A DNA stretch of 38,692 nucleotides, from the NCBI GenBank assembly GCA_035556075.1, contig DATMFQ010000003.1, positions 1 to 38,692 on the forward strand, in the 5' to 3' direction. The position numbers were made by a program, and so were the translations under genes. Under the pieces are notes generated by a model that searched no databases, was not told where the DNA came from, and saw only the letters and a program-made list of their open reading frames with translations. This stretch comes from 73-13 sp035556075 (GTDB lineage: Bacteria; Actinomycetota; Actinomycetes; Actinomycetales; Microbacteriaceae). Shown here piece after piece: positions 1-8,347 of the stretch; the stretch's first letter is position 1, and every line of letters begins with the position of its first letter.

Positions 1-583
1 GCAGGTCGTCCCAGCCCTTCGGCACATCGGCCGCGTCGAGCACATTGGGGTTGTACAGGTGCCCGAACGCGACCTGACTTGCCGCGAGCACGATCTCGTC
101 GTTGTCCGCATACAGCGCCCGATCGACGTCGCGCGCGCTGACGGGTGCGAACGGTTCGAAGTACCCAAGATCCAGACCGGGGATCACATCGGTATCGCCC
201 ACTTGGACCAAGTCGGCCACGTGCTGGCCACTGGCGAATTCCGCCTCCAGCTTCGCCGCGTAGTCGGGGCCGCGCAGATACACCCCGATGACCGAGATCT
301 CCGGGAAGCGCGCGGAGAAGACCTTGTCATACACCGCCTGCTTGTCCGTCTCACCCGGACCGTACACGGCCACGGTCGTCTGACCGGCCGCGAGCGCGGC
401 CTGATACAGCTCCTCGATCTCAGCGGCGGCCTCCTCACCCCCCAGGAGCTCGACGTCGGCCGCGGGGACCTTGGGAGTGGGGGGCGTCGTCCCGCTGGGC
501 GCATCGCTCGGGTCCGCGCTGCAGGCGCCGAGCAGCAGCGCGAGGGCGACGATGCCCGTGGTGACTGGCAGCTTGGTGCGCAT
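1..583 (-). CDS. ABC transporter substrate-binding lipoprotein, iron(III)/polyamine type (C-terminus outside window)
   Basis: Extracellular solute-binding lipoprotein that would deliver substrate to the permease encoded just upstream. The start is ATG at 583, preceded by an AGGAAG ribosome site. The N-terminus is MRTKLPVTTGIVALALLLGAC, a lipoprotein signal with lipobox LLGAC and Cys21 as the lipidated residue. After a Pro/Thr-rich linker the mature part begins with a two-domain periplasmic-binding fold (strand VAVYGPGETDKQ near residue 70, then VADLVQVGDTD and GYFEPFAP), typical of the FbpA/AfuA/PotD group. The gene lies 10 bp downstream of the permease and surely forms an operon with it. The ATPase of the system is not in the window and should lie to the left. 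The metal-liganding tyrosines cannot be judged because the frame runs off after about 194 codons. The substrate is unknown; the setting suggests an organic compound rather than iron. Confidence 0.85.
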   Translation of the reverse strand, partial: MRTKLPVTTGIVALALLLGACSADPSDAPSGTTPPTPKVPAADVELLGGEEAAAEIEELYQAALAAGQTTVAVYGPGETDKQAVYDKVFSARFPEISVIGVYLRGPDYAAKLEAEFASGQHVADLVQVGDTDVIPGLDLGYFEPFAPVSARDVDRALYADNDEIVLAASQVAFGHLYNPNVLDAADVPKGWDDL

Positions 584-593
584 ATCTCTCTTC

Positions 594-2405
594 CTAACGT
601 GTGATCGTGGTGATTGCGGATGGGTCATCCTCCCGACCTGCCGCGGGACGCGGCGGGTCCTTCGGGAGCGCGGGGTTCGAGGAGGTCGGCCGAGCGGCCC
701 GGATGCGGCGCACCGCGACGGCGATGAGTCGCTGACCGAAGACGAGGAGTAGCATGCCGACCGCGAGCGTGCCGAGGACGAGCACGAGCAGCGCGGCCGC
801 ACGCGAGGCCGAGCCCTGCGTGTTGAGGTCGTAGACCAGTACCGGCACGGTCGGCGTCAGCGCGGAGGACAGCAGCACCGGGATGGCGAGGTTGCCGGCG
901 ATCACGATCGCGACGACGAACCAGCCCGCGAAGAAGCTCTTCGACACGAGCGGGAGCACGATCCCGAAGATGACGCGCATCGGCTTCGCCCCGCTGATGC
1001 GCGAGGCCTCCTCCAGCTCCCGGTTGATCTGCATCAGCGCTGGCTGGATCGCGCGGCTCGCGATCGGCACGGCCGCGATCATGAGCCCGAGGCCGACGAG
1101 CAGTGTTGAGCCGTACAGCTCCCGCAGGCCCGGCACGGTCACGTACGTCCATGACAGACCGAGCGCGAGCACGATGCCCGGGAGGGTGAACGGCAACCAC
1201 GTCAGCATGTCGACGACGCGACGCATCCACGTTTCGTTGTGGGTCACCGCGTACATGGTGATGAATGCAAAGGAGATCGCCGCCAGACCGCCGACGACGG
1301 CGACGGCGAGCGTCGCGACGATCGCGTCGACGGCTCGGCGGTCGGCGAAGAGGGCCTCGTAGTTCGTCGTCGCGTAGACCGCGCCGCCGAAGAAGGGCTG
1401 GAAGCTGCCGAGCACGAGCTGAGCGATCGGCATGACGACGCCGAGCAGCACGTAGAGCACGATGATGGCGGTGCCGACCCAGCGCCAGCCGCCGATCTCC
1501 CATGGGGTCGTCGTGTAGTTCTTCCCCGAGACCGTCGTGTATCGCTTGCGCCCGAGGAGGCCCCACTGCCCGGCGACCATGAGCATGACGAGCGCGACGA
1601 GCAGCAGCGAGAGCACGCTGGCGCCGCCGTAGTCCGCGGGCGTCTGGTCGGAGATGTAGCTGTAGATCTCCGTGGAGAAGACGTCGATGCCGGCTGGCGT
1701 GCCGAGGAAGAGGGGCATCTCGAATGCTTCGAGCCCGATGATGAGCGTGAGGATGACCACACCGGAGATCGCCGGCATCAGGACGGCGAGGTCGATGCCG
1801 AAGAACGTCCGGATCCGGCCCGCGCCAGACATCTGCGCAGCCTCCTCGAGGCTCCGGTCCATTGCGCTGAACGGGCCGAGCAGCAGCAGGTAGCAGAACG
1901 AGGTGGCCTTGAGCACCATGACGAGGATCAGCCCGACCCAGGAGTACGCCGAGAGCAACGGCTCATCGCTGCCGGTCAGGGCCATCCACCACTGATTGAT
2001 CGGGCCCAGCTTCGGGTTCCACAGCATGCCCCAGCTCATGGCGTAGAACAGCGGCGGCAGCGTGAGCACGAGCACCATGACGGGCGTGACGATCCGCCGC
2101 AGCGGCGCGGTCGTGCGAACGACGAAGAACACGAGCAGCAGCCCGAGCACGACCGAAGCGGCGGCGCAGACGACGGCGATGACGAGCGAGTTGAGGAAGG
2201 TGCCGAACGTATCGGGGTTCGTGAACGTCCGCACGAAGGCATCGAATGACCACTTCGGCTCCTGGCCAGGAGGGGCATTGCGGAACGCCCCGACGCCGAG
2301 CATGACCACCGGCATCGCGAACAGGAAGGCCGCGAGCGCGACGAGCGGCAGCATGCTCCGGGCCGTGCTGAACGGCCCATTGCGCGGCGCGCGCGGCATT
2401 CGCAT
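594..2405 (-). CDS. Two-domain ABC transporter permease (FbpB/AfuB-like)
   Basis: Integral membrane permease of a binding-protein-dependent importer, with both permease domains fused in one chain of about 603 residues. Two EAA loops that contact the ATPase are visible: EEAAQMSGAGRIRTFFGIDL in the first half and EEASRISGAKPMRVIFGIVL in the second. About 12 hydrophobic helices are expected. The open frame extends to 2543, but the likely start is ATG at 2405 (or the adjoining GTG at 2408), because GGGAGGTGA lies 7-10 bp upstream and the longer N-terminus is hydrophilic and compositionally odd. This fused architecture is known for iron(III) (FbpB/SfuB) and 2-aminoethylphosphonate uptake systems. 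The gene is divergent from the LysR regulator, with a LysR-type palindrome between them, so it is probably induced by the pathway substrate. Confidence 0.88.
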   Translation of the reverse strand: MRMPRAPRNGPFSTARSMLPLVALAAFLFAMPVVMLGVGAFRNAPPGQEPKWSFDAFVRTFTNPDTFGTFLNSLVIAVVCAAASVVLGLLLVFFVVRTTAPLRRIVTPVMVLVLTLPPLFYAMSWGMLWNPKLGPINQWWMALTGSDEPLLSAYSWVGLILVMVLKATSFCYLLLLGPFSAMDRSLEEAAQMSGAGRIRTFFGIDLAVLMPAISGVVILTLIIGLEAFEMPLFLGTPAGIDVFSTEIYSYISDQTPADYGGASVLSLLLVALVMLMVAGQWGLLGRKRYTTVSGKNYTTTPWEIGGWRWVGTAIIVLYVLLGVVMPIAQLVLGSFQPFFGGAVYATTNYEALFADRRAVDAIVATLAVAVVGGLAAISFAFITMYAVTHNETWMRRVVDMLTWLPFTLPGIVLALGLSWTYVTVPGLRELYGSTLLVGLGLMIAAVPIASRAIQPALMQINRELEEASRISGAKPMRVIFGIVLPLVSKSFFAGWFVVAIVIAGNLAIPVLLSSALTPTVPVLVYDLNTQGSASRAAALLVLVLGTLAVGMLLLVFGQRLIAVAVRRIRAARPTSSNPALPKDPPRPAAGREDDPSAITTITR

Positions 2406-2658
2406 CACGTCCCCGTCACCTCCCTCTTCTCTGAGTTCAGCGCTGCCCCAATCCCGAATACGACCGAGGACATGCCGGTGGCGACGCCAGCTGACGCCGC
2501 CACCACCCGAGCGGCTATTGGTGGCCGATCGTGTACCAGACATTCAAGCGACGGGTGATTGCGCCGTCAAAGACCGATACATCGCCGTTAGCATAGGTAT
2601 TATCTATGGCTAGGTGTAAGCGGTCGAGCGGCGCGTCCCGACTGCTAGCATCCGAGGG
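2406..2658. promoter_or_regulatory. Divergent permease/LysR promoter region with LysR-type operators
   Basis: No gene is seen here apart from the improbable N-terminal extension of the permease frame. The palindrome CATAG-GTATTAT-CTATG at 2592-2608 contains ATAG-N7-CTAT (2593-2607), which fits the T-N11-A consensus of LysR-family sites. It is centred about 58 bp upstream of the regulator start, a usual position for autoregulation. A second element, GGCTATTGG at 2513-2521, lies 108 bp upstream of the permease ATG and is repeated exactly at 7767-7775, with its inverse at 7719-7727. Operator function is inferred. Confidence 0.6.
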
Positions 2659-3558
2659 ATGCGGCTGCGACAACTCGAGTACTTCATCGCGATCTGCCGC
2701 AACGGCTCGTTCACAGCCGCCGCGCAGGAGCTGCTCGTCGCCCAGCCGTCGCTCTCCCAGCAGATCCGCTCGCTCGAGCGCGAACTCGGCGTCGAGCTCC
2801 TGGAGCGGGGCCGGCAGGGCGTGCTGCTGACCGCAGCCGGCCGGGTCTTCCTCCCGCATGCCGAGGCGGTGATCGCGGCCACGGAGAGTGCGCGGCGATC
2901 GATCGATGACCTGGTGAGCGGCGGCGATGGAGACCTCCATATCCTCACCGTGCGGTCCGTCGCGTCGGGCGTCCTGCCATCTGGGCTCGTGCAATGGCAT
3001 GACGTCTACCCAGGGACGATGCTGCGCCTGCACGACTATTCGCATCGCGCGGAGCTCGAGGCGGCGGTGCGCGAAGGCCACGGCGACGTCGCCATCGGCC
3101 CCCGGCCCGCGATGTGGAGCGGTGAGGTCGTGCTCCTCGGCTATGAGAGCCTCGTCGTCGCCGGGCGAGGGCCCTTCGCGCCAGGGCCGGCCCGAGCGGA
3201 GGAACTGCGCGAGGCCCGGTGGGTGCACTTCGAGGCCGAACAGGGGATGGGCGAGGTCCTTGACTGGGCCGCGCACTCCATGGGGTTCACCCCGAAGGTC
3301 GCGGCGAGGGTGGGTCAGGTGACGGCCGCGCTCCGCCTCGCCGTCGAGGGCATCGGGCTCACGATCATCCCGGCCAATGCCGTGCCGGAGGATTGGAGCG
3401 GCAACGTCCGCGAGACCGAGCCCCCACTGTACCGGGCGCTGGTGGCGTACAGCCGCGGCCCCATGGACCCGCTCGCCAAACGATTCATCCGGATGCTGCA
3501 TGACGCGCCGCTGCCGCTGCTGCGGGACGACCCGCCGTCGGGCGCCATCGTGCGCTGA
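2659..3558 (+). CDS. LysR-family transcriptional regulator
   Basis: DNA-binding regulator of 299 residues, the normal length of the family. The N-terminal winged helix-turn-helix is clear: MRLRQLEYFIAICRNGSFTA, then AAQELLVAQPSLSQQIRSLE and LGVELLERGRQGVLLTAAG over residues 1-65. A linker helix and a periplasmic-binding-like effector domain follow (about residues 90-290). It is divergent from the importer and immediately upstream of the monooxygenase operon. The recurrence of ATAG-N7-CTAT at this promoter, at 3598, at 7736 and at 9305 suggests that it controls the whole cluster. The effector is unknown but is probably the substrate or an early intermediate. The start at 2659 has a weak GAGGG ribosome site; no better in-frame start exists. 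Confidence 0.93.
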   Translation: MRLRQLEYFIAICRNGSFTAAAQELLVAQPSLSQQIRSLERELGVELLERGRQGVLLTAAGRVFLPHAEAVIAATESARRSIDDLVSGGDGDLHILTVRSVASGVLPSGLVQWHDVYPGTMLRLHDYSHRAELEAAVREGHGDVAIGPRPAMWSGEVVLLGYESLVVAGRGPFAPGPARAEELREARWVHFEAEQGMGEVLDWAAHSMGFTPKVAARVGQVTAALRLAVEGIGLTIIPANAVPEDWSGNVRETEPPLYRALVAYSRGPMDPLAKRFIRMLHDAPLPLLRDDPPSGAIVR

Positions 3559-3593
3559 GTCTCGGGACGAGCCCGCGCACGCGTGCAGCACCG

Positions 3594-3616
3594 TGGCATA
3601 GGCCACGGCTATGCCA
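3594..3616. promoter_or_regulatory. Perfect 8-bp inverted repeat, putative LysR operator upstream of the monooxygenase
   Basis: TGGCATAG and CTATGCCA flank a 7-bp spacer. This is the most symmetric of the four ATAG-N7-CTAT sites in the cluster. The core (3598-3612) ends 105 bp before the monooxygenase ATG, nearly the same distance as at the RidA and dehydrogenase genes. Operator function is inferred from recurrence and placement. Confidence 0.65.
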
Positions 3617-3716
3617 GAGAGCCCGCTTTGATCTTGGCCTCTGACGTGTGCCATGGGCTTGAATGTCGAGCATCACGACGCTGCGCAGTGCGGGCCTCGG
3701 AGGGAGTCAAGAGGAC

Positions 3717-5252
3717 ATGAAAACCAGCGTGGACGTGGTGATCGTGGGCGCCGGGACGACCGGGCTCACGCTCGCCTGCGACCTCCAGCGCCGTGGCGTC
3801 TCGTATCTGCAGATCGATGCCGCCCCCGGACCATTGCCCGGATCGCGGGCCAAAGCGCTGCAGCCCCGGAGCCTCGAGGTCCTCGACGACCTCGGTGTGC
3901 TGCCCGAGCTCGAGCCGCACACCACGCTCTATCCCCCCATCGGCCGACACACCGACGCCGGCTTCGAGTCGGCGATCATGTACGAGCGGCACGAGGTCAC
4001 CGAGGACGTGCCGCATCCGAATACCCTGCTCGCCGCGCAGTACGACACCGACGCCGCGTTCCGTCGCCAACTCGAGTCACTCGGCGGCCGCGTTGAGCAG
4101 AGCGCTCGGCTCGTCGGCCTCGAGATGCGCGACGACGGCGTCGACGTCGTGATCGACACCTCTGATGGCGAGCACCGAGTCAGCGCGAAGTACGTTGTCG
4201 GCGCGGACGGTGGCGCGAGCGTCACTCGCGGGCTCGTCGGCGTCGAGTTCGAGGGGGTCACCGACGAGCTCGACCGGATCCTCATCACCGACGTGCTCAT
4301 TGACAACGTCTCGCCGGACTATTGGCACATCTGGCAGGGGATCGGTGGGCGGCGAATGTCGCTCATCCCGCTGCCGGACGGCGAGAAGTTCCAACTCATC
4401 GTGCCGATCCCCCCGCAGCAGGAGCCAGATCTCGGCCTCGAGGCAATCAACGCGCTCGTGCACTCCTTCACGGCGGACCCCGCGACCATCGTCCACGAGA
4501 TCTTCTGGTCGACCGTGTGGCGCAAGAACGTCCGGCTCGCTCGCCAGTACCAGGTCGGCCGGGTCTTCCTCGCCGGCGACGCGGCCCATGTCCACCCGCC
4601 GACCGGCGGTCAGGGGATGAATACAGGCATCCAGGACGCCTACAACCTCGGGTGGAAGCTCGCGCAGACACTTGCGGGTGCGCCGGACACCCTCCTCGAG
4701 ACCTATGAGGCGGAACGTCGGCCTGTGGCCGCGCGGGTGCTCGGGCGATCGGTGAAGCTCCTCGATGAGACCCCGGACGAGGGCTCCGGCGCCAAGGCGC
4801 CGGAGCGCGGTGAGGAGGAGCGCCAGCTCGTGCTCAGCTATGCGGGGCGCGGCCTGGCCGTCGCCGAGCAATGGGTCGGCGATGGGGACGCCGTGTTGCG
4901 CGCGGGGGATCGGGCGCCGGATGCCCGCTTCCTCGACGACTCGGGCCGCGAGCGGCGGCTGCACGAGGCATTCCGGGGTCCGCACTTCACCCTACTGGCC
5001 GTCGGGGACACCGCGGTAGCGGCGACCTCCGCACTCGACTGGCCCCATGCCGGCGCGGAGCTCCACGTGGTGCGAGTCCCCCAGCCGAGCGAGTCGCTAC
5101 GGCGGATCTATGGCATCAGCGGTCCCATCCAGATCCTCGTCCGTCCGGACGGCTATGTGGCATATGCCACATCTGACATGTGGGAGTCACGGCTGCACGA
5201 CTACGCGCGGCACGTGACCTCGGCCCGCCCGGACGGCACGACATCGCCCTAG
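3717..5252 (+). CDS. FAD-dependent aromatic-ring monooxygenase (group A flavoprotein)
   Basis: Flavoprotein hydroxylase of 511 residues that would use NAD(P)H and O2 to hydroxylate an aromatic or related ring. The dinucleotide-binding motif VVIVGAGTTGLTLA is at residues 7-20, the second FAD/NAD(P)H motif VVGADGGASVTR near 158-170, and the GD motif FLAGDAAHVHPPTGGQGMNT near 284. The C-terminal 130 residues form the thioredoxin-like domain seen in phenol hydroxylase, MhpA and RdmE relatives. The frame could open at 3663, but ATG 3717 is preferred because GGAGGGAG lies 10 bp upstream and the flavin motif then starts at the usual place. It heads an operon with the amidohydrolase. The class is secure; the substrate (phenol, hydroxypyridine, polyketide-like) cannot be read from sequence. 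Confidence 0.9.
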   Translation: MKTSVDVVIVGAGTTGLTLACDLQRRGVSYLQIDAAPGPLPGSRAKALQPRSLEVLDDLGVLPELEPHTTLYPPIGRHTDAGFESAIMYERHEVTEDVPHPNTLLAAQYDTDAAFRRQLESLGGRVEQSARLVGLEMRDDGVDVVIDTSDGEHRVSAKYVVGADGGASVTRGLVGVEFEGVTDELDRILITDVLIDNVSPDYWHIWQGIGGRRMSLIPLPDGEKFQLIVPIPPQQEPDLGLEAINALVHSFTADPATIVHEIFWSTVWRKNVRLARQYQVGRVFLAGDAAHVHPPTGGQGMNTGIQDAYNLGWKLAQTLAGAPDTLLETYEAERRPVAARVLGRSVKLLDETPDEGSGAKAPERGEEERQLVLSYAGRGLAVAEQWVGDGDAVLRAGDRAPDARFLDDSGRERRLHEAFRGPHFTLLAVGDTAVAATSALDWPHAGAELHVVRVPQPSESLRRIYGISGPIQILVRPDGYVAYATSDMWESRLHDYARHVTSARPDGTTSP

Positions 5253-5254
5253 AC

Positions 5255-5289
5255 CCCGCCGCGCGTTCGATCGCGTCCCCCGCGGCGGG
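5255..5289 (+). other. Intergenic hairpin between monooxygenase and amidohydrolase
   Basis: CCCGCCGCG and CGCGGCGGG are perfect 9-bp arms around a 17-bp spacer, directly after the monooxygenase stop. It could be an attenuator or RNA-stabilising stem-loop. There is no T-tract, and the next gene seems to depend on the same promoter, so a full terminator is unlikely. Confidence 0.4.
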
Positions 5290-5321
5290 CTTCCACCGCC
5301 GCTCCCTGAGAAAGGTCCCCC

Positions 5322-6344
5322 ATGAAGATCGATGCCTTCTGTCACCTGCTGCCGCGTGCGTACGCGGACCGCCTGTTCGCGATCGACGACAGCCCGGTGG
5401 CTCGCAACATCCAGAAGCGGGTGGCCGGGGTGCCGTCGCTCGTGGACATGGACGTCCGCTTCGCGATGATGGACGAGTTCGGGCCGGACTACCGGCAGAT
5501 CATCAACTCCGCGGCACCCCCCCTGGACGACCTCGGCCCGGCGAGCCGCACCACCGAGCTGGCCCGGGTCGCCAACGACGGCATGGCGCAGCTGGTCGCC
5601 GACCACCCGGACCGGTTCGCCGGATTCTGCGCGGCGGTCGCCCTCGACGATGTGGACGCCGCGATCACCGAAGCCGACCGCGCCTTCGACGACCTCGGTG
5701 CGGTCGGCGTGCAGATCTACACCCACGTCAACGGCGGCCCGATGGACCAGGAGCGGTTCTTCCCGTTCTACGAGGCCGTCGCCCGCCGCGGCAACAAGAT
5801 GATCCAGGTCCACCCCTGCCGCGACGCCAGCTGGGCCGACTACAAGACCGAGGCCCGATCCAAGTTCGAGATCTGGTGGACCCTGGGCTGGGAGTACGAT
5901 CTGTCCGCGTTCATGTCCCGGCTGGTGTTCGCCGGCGTCTTCGAGCGCCTCCCCGACATCAAGTTCCTCATCCACCACGGCGGCGCAATGATCCCGCACT
6001 TCGCCGGGCGCGTCGGCCCCGGCTGGGATCAGCTGGGCTCCCGCACCCCCGCCGACCAGATCGAGGACGTCACCGGCTACCCGCTGACCAAGCGCCCGAT
6101 CGACTACTTCAAGCACTTCTACGTCGACACCGCCTACTTCGGCGCCGGAGACTCCATGCGGACTGCCATCAAGTTCTTCGGCGTCGAGCGCACCCTGTTC
6201 GGTTCCGACAGCCCATTCGACCCAGAGAAGGGACCCGGCTACATCCGGTCCACCATCGCCAACCTCGAGGACATGGACATCCTCACCGACGCCGACCGCG
6301 CGGCCATCTACCATGGCAACGTCCAGCGGGTGCTCAGCATCTGA
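5322..6344 (+). CDS. Amidohydrolase-2 family protein (ACMSD / LigW / LigJ-type TIM barrel)
   Basis: Metal-dependent hydrolase or decarboxylase of 340 residues, in the COG2159 group that includes aminocarboxymuconate-semialdehyde decarboxylase, gamma-resorcylate decarboxylase and LigJ. Visible metal-site motifs are IQVHPC near residue 163, FLIHHGGAMIPHF near 215-226 and LFGSDSPFDPEKG near 291. The first-strand motif reads D-A-F-C-H (residues 4-8), so the first histidine of the usual DxHxH is phenylalanine; this variant seems to characterise a subgroup. AGAAAGG lies 6 bp before the ATG. It is second in the monooxygenase operon, 69 bp downstream, and ends at a strong hairpin. Decarboxylation or hydration of the product of the monooxygenase step is plausible but unproven. 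Confidence 0.85.
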   Translation: MKIDAFCHLLPRAYADRLFAIDDSPVARNIQKRVAGVPSLVDMDVRFAMMDEFGPDYRQIINSAAPPLDDLGPASRTTELARVANDGMAQLVADHPDRFAGFCAAVALDDVDAAITEADRAFDDLGAVGVQIYTHVNGGPMDQERFFPFYEAVARRGNKMIQVHPCRDASWADYKTEARSKFEIWWTLGWEYDLSAFMSRLVFAGVFERLPDIKFLIHHGGAMIPHFAGRVGPGWDQLGSRTPADQIEDVTGYPLTKRPIDYFKHFYVDTAYFGAGDSMRTAIKFFGVERTLFGSDSPFDPEKGPGYIRSTIANLEDMDILTDADRAAIYHGNVQRVLSI

Positions 6345-6352
6345 GCACGATC

Positions 6353-6389
6353 GGCGATCGGCGGGCCCGCACGGCGCCCGCCGATCGCC
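6353..6389. terminator. Bidirectional stem-loop terminator between convergent genes
   Basis: GGCGATCGGCGGGC (6353-6366) and GCCCGCCGATCGCC (6376-6389) form a perfect 14-bp stem with a 9-nt loop. It fills the 48-bp gap between the convergent amidohydrolase and DUF3500 genes. The missing U-tract is usual for high-GC actinobacteria. Confidence 0.75.
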
Positions 6390-6392
6390 GCG

Positions 6393-7622
6393 TCAGGCCC
6401 GACCCCCGGACGCGGGGACCGGCCAGGGTGCGACATCGCCCGCTGGCCGGTGGAACACGCTGACATGCGCGTAGAGGACGTCGAGTCCAAAATCAGCCAC
6501 GGGATCGCGCCACACGGCATGGCAGTGGTTCCCGAGGCGCTGCGTGTTGTCGTACTCGATGAGAATCCGCGGGCCCTGCACTCGGTAGTAGTGCGGCGCG
6601 CCGACAGCGGAGCTCCCCGCCCACGCGAAGCCAAGGCTATCGAGATTGGCCGACACACGATAGAAGGCGTCGTACTCCTCGGCGATCTCCCGCGGCACCC
6701 GGTGGGTGTAGGTCGCGATGAGACGCTGGAGCAGCGTCCGCTGGTCAGGCGAGAGGTCCGCACCGATAATGCCCTTCGGAGTCCGGGTGAGGCTGAGCAC
6801 GGCGTAGTCCTCGGCGGTGTAGCCCGACCTGTCCTCTTCGCGTTCGTGAATGGCCGCGATATACCCAGCGAGTCTCGGCTCGTCGAGGGGACCGCGCCAG
6901 ACCGCGTCCATCCGCGGCATAACATCCCCATCGTCGATGAAGGTGCGATTGCCAGCGACGATGTCCGCCGGGGCGCGGTCCAGCAGCAGCGCCTGCCGTC
7001 GTCCGGCCCCGGACAAAGATGAGAAGAGCTCCCTCGCGAGATCCTCGGACGCGCCGAGCGGGCGCAGGACCTCACCCCCGACGAACGAGGTCTCCGCCGG
7101 GTCGGCACCGAGGAAGTTCGGCGTCATCGACGCCACGCGGCCGTCCACGACAAGGACGTTGAGCGACACGTGATGCCCGCCGAAGCGCCAAGCCCAGGTG
7201 CCCTCCTGGCCCGGACGACCGAACACGCGCAGGTAGTACAACTGCGGATCCCGCCCGCGTTCGCGGCCCCAGTCGACGCGCCAGGACTCGAGCCGGTCGA
7301 GGACGTTCTCCAGGCCCATGATCGCGCTCACCGAGGCGAACCCCTCCAGCGACAGCGCGGAGGAGACGAGCTGCATCGCGAGCGACTGCTGGCGCGGCGA
7401 CTGCTCGTGCAGGGTGAGCCCGCCGTGGTCGGTTGGGGTGAAGAACCAGGTCAGGCGATCGTCCTCCGCCGGGTCGCCGGGCGCCGGCCCCGTCGAGACC
7501 GCGAGGGCCCGCTGCTCCTCGCGCAGCGAGTCGAGCCACGCAGATGCGCATCGCGCCATCTCCAGAGCCGTCGCCATGCCCCCATCACCGCGTGCCGCGG
7601 TCACACCGCCGTCGCTGCGCAT
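6393..7622 (-). CDS. DUF3500 family protein
   Basis: Cytosolic protein of 409 residues (394 if it starts at the internal ATG at 7577) with the features of the DUF3500 family (Pfam PF12006). Recognisable blocks are LTWFFTPTDHGGLTL, RDPQLYYLRVFG, WAWRFGGHHVSLNVLV, TPNFLGADPAE, LSPDQRTLLQRLI and the C-terminal GAPHYYRVQGPRILIEYDNT, then GNHCHAVWRDP and a further His. The conserved histidines and acidic residues (GGHH, EYDNT, NHCHAVWRD) suggest a metal or active site, but no biochemical function is established to my knowledge. AAGGA lies 9 bp before ATG 7622. It is divergent from the RidA operon, and a LysR-type palindrome lies 114 bp upstream. Because it belongs to a catabolic regulon, an enzymatic role in the pathway is a reasonable inference. 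Confidence 0.85.
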   Translation of the reverse strand: MRSDGGVTAARGDGGMATALEMARCASAWLDSLREEQRALAVSTGPAPGDPAEDDRLTWFFTPTDHGGLTLHEQSPRQQSLAMQLVSSALSLEGFASVSAIMGLENVLDRLESWRVDWGRERGRDPQLYYLRVFGRPGQEGTWAWRFGGHHVSLNVLVVDGRVASMTPNFLGADPAETSFVGGEVLRPLGASEDLARELFSSLSGAGRRQALLLDRAPADIVAGNRTFIDDGDVMPRMDAVWRGPLDEPRLAGYIAAIHEREEDRSGYTAEDYAVLSLTRTPKGIIGADLSPDQRTLLQRLIATYTHRVPREIAEEYDAFYRVSANLDSLGFAWAGSSAVGAPHYYRVQGPRILIEYDNTQRLGNHCHAVWRDPVADFGLDVLYAHVSVFHRPAGDVAPWPVPASGGRA

Positions 7623-7708
7623 CGCTTACCGTCCTTCATGCCGGGTCACTGCACCCAGCTAATCGCGAAACCAACGCCGACCGCCAAGACCAGACTCGGT
7701 GCATGGTC

Positions 7709-7775
7709 ATAGGCGCCACCAATAGCCATGCGCACATAGGACTCCGCTATAGGACGTCGACGATGCGGCTATTGG
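7709..7775. promoter_or_regulatory. Divergent DUF3500/RidA promoter with multiple LysR-type half-sites
   Basis: ATAG-GACTCCG-CTAT at 7736-7750 matches the cluster-wide palindrome. It ends 106 bp before the RidA ATG and starts 114 bp before the DUF3500 ATG, so one site could serve both genes. It is framed by CCAATAGCC (7719-7727) and GGCTATTGG (7767-7775), perfect inverse copies of each other. A further ATAG is at 7709. The extra half-sites may be regulatory and activation subsites; this is inferred from LysR-family practice. Confidence 0.6.
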
Positions 7776-7855
7776 ACAACCACCGAGCTCTGCGGCAGTC
7801 TCATGGCGTCAAGGACAGCGACGTCAACGACGAACGCCCCAACAAGGAGACGACG

Positions 7856-8287
7856 ATGACCGACCAGGGAACCGAGCAGGGTGGCTTCTCGAAGACGCAC
7901 CACTTCGGCAAGTGGAGCCGAGATCGCTTCGCGGATGCGGTGGTGGTCACGGGACCTCAGAAGACCATCTATCTCTCCGGAATCGGCGCTGAGGATGCGG
8001 ACGCGGATACGGTGCGCATTCGCCATCTGGGTGACGCCGCGGGGCAGGCACGGTATGCGCACGAGAAGCTCGAGCGTCTGCTCGCCGAGCACGGCGCCAC
8101 CCTCGCCCACGTCGTCAAGACCGTCGCCTACGTCACTGACGTGCGCTACAAGTCCGACTACGCGGCCGCCCGCGTCGCCGCGTATGCGGACTACGAGCTG
8201 CCCACGCATACGATGCTCGTCATCACCGCGTTGGCGCACACAGGCATGCTGATCGAGATGGATGTCACCGCGGTGGTACCGGCATGA
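7856..8287 (+). CDS. RidA/YjgF/UK114 family protein lacking the catalytic arginine
   Basis: Small protein of 143 residues in the trimeric RidA fold: VVVTGPQKTIYLSGIGAE, HEKLERLLAEHGATLAHVVKT, and a C-terminal strand MLIEMDVTAVV. The frame opens much earlier, but ATG 7856 has AAGGAG six bases upstream and gives normal family length. In imine deaminases such as E. coli RidA a P-A-R-S motif carries the arginine that binds the substrate carboxylate; here the matching residues are P-T-H-T, so this Arg is a His. A classical 2-aminoacrylate deaminase role is therefore unlikely. Related catabolic members act on aminomuconate-type or enamine intermediates, or tautomerise ring-cleavage products. First gene of an operon with the GlcG-like gene. 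Confidence 0.88.
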   Translation: MTDQGTEQGGFSKTHHFGKWSRDRFADAVVVTGPQKTIYLSGIGAEDADADTVRIRHLGDAAGQARYAHEKLERLLAEHGATLAHVVKTVAYVTDVRYKSDYAAARVAAYADYELPTHTMLVITALAHTGMLIEMDVTAVVPA

Positions 8288-8347
8288 GACGCCATCGCGA
8301 GGCGAATCACTCATGCCGCGCGCGGACAAGCCGACGGGCCTGATCGT

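Noticed and set aside
1239..2249. 336-codon plus-strand frame opposite the permease
   Set aside because: Low-complexity Asp/Glu/Arg shadow of the permease transmembrane segments.
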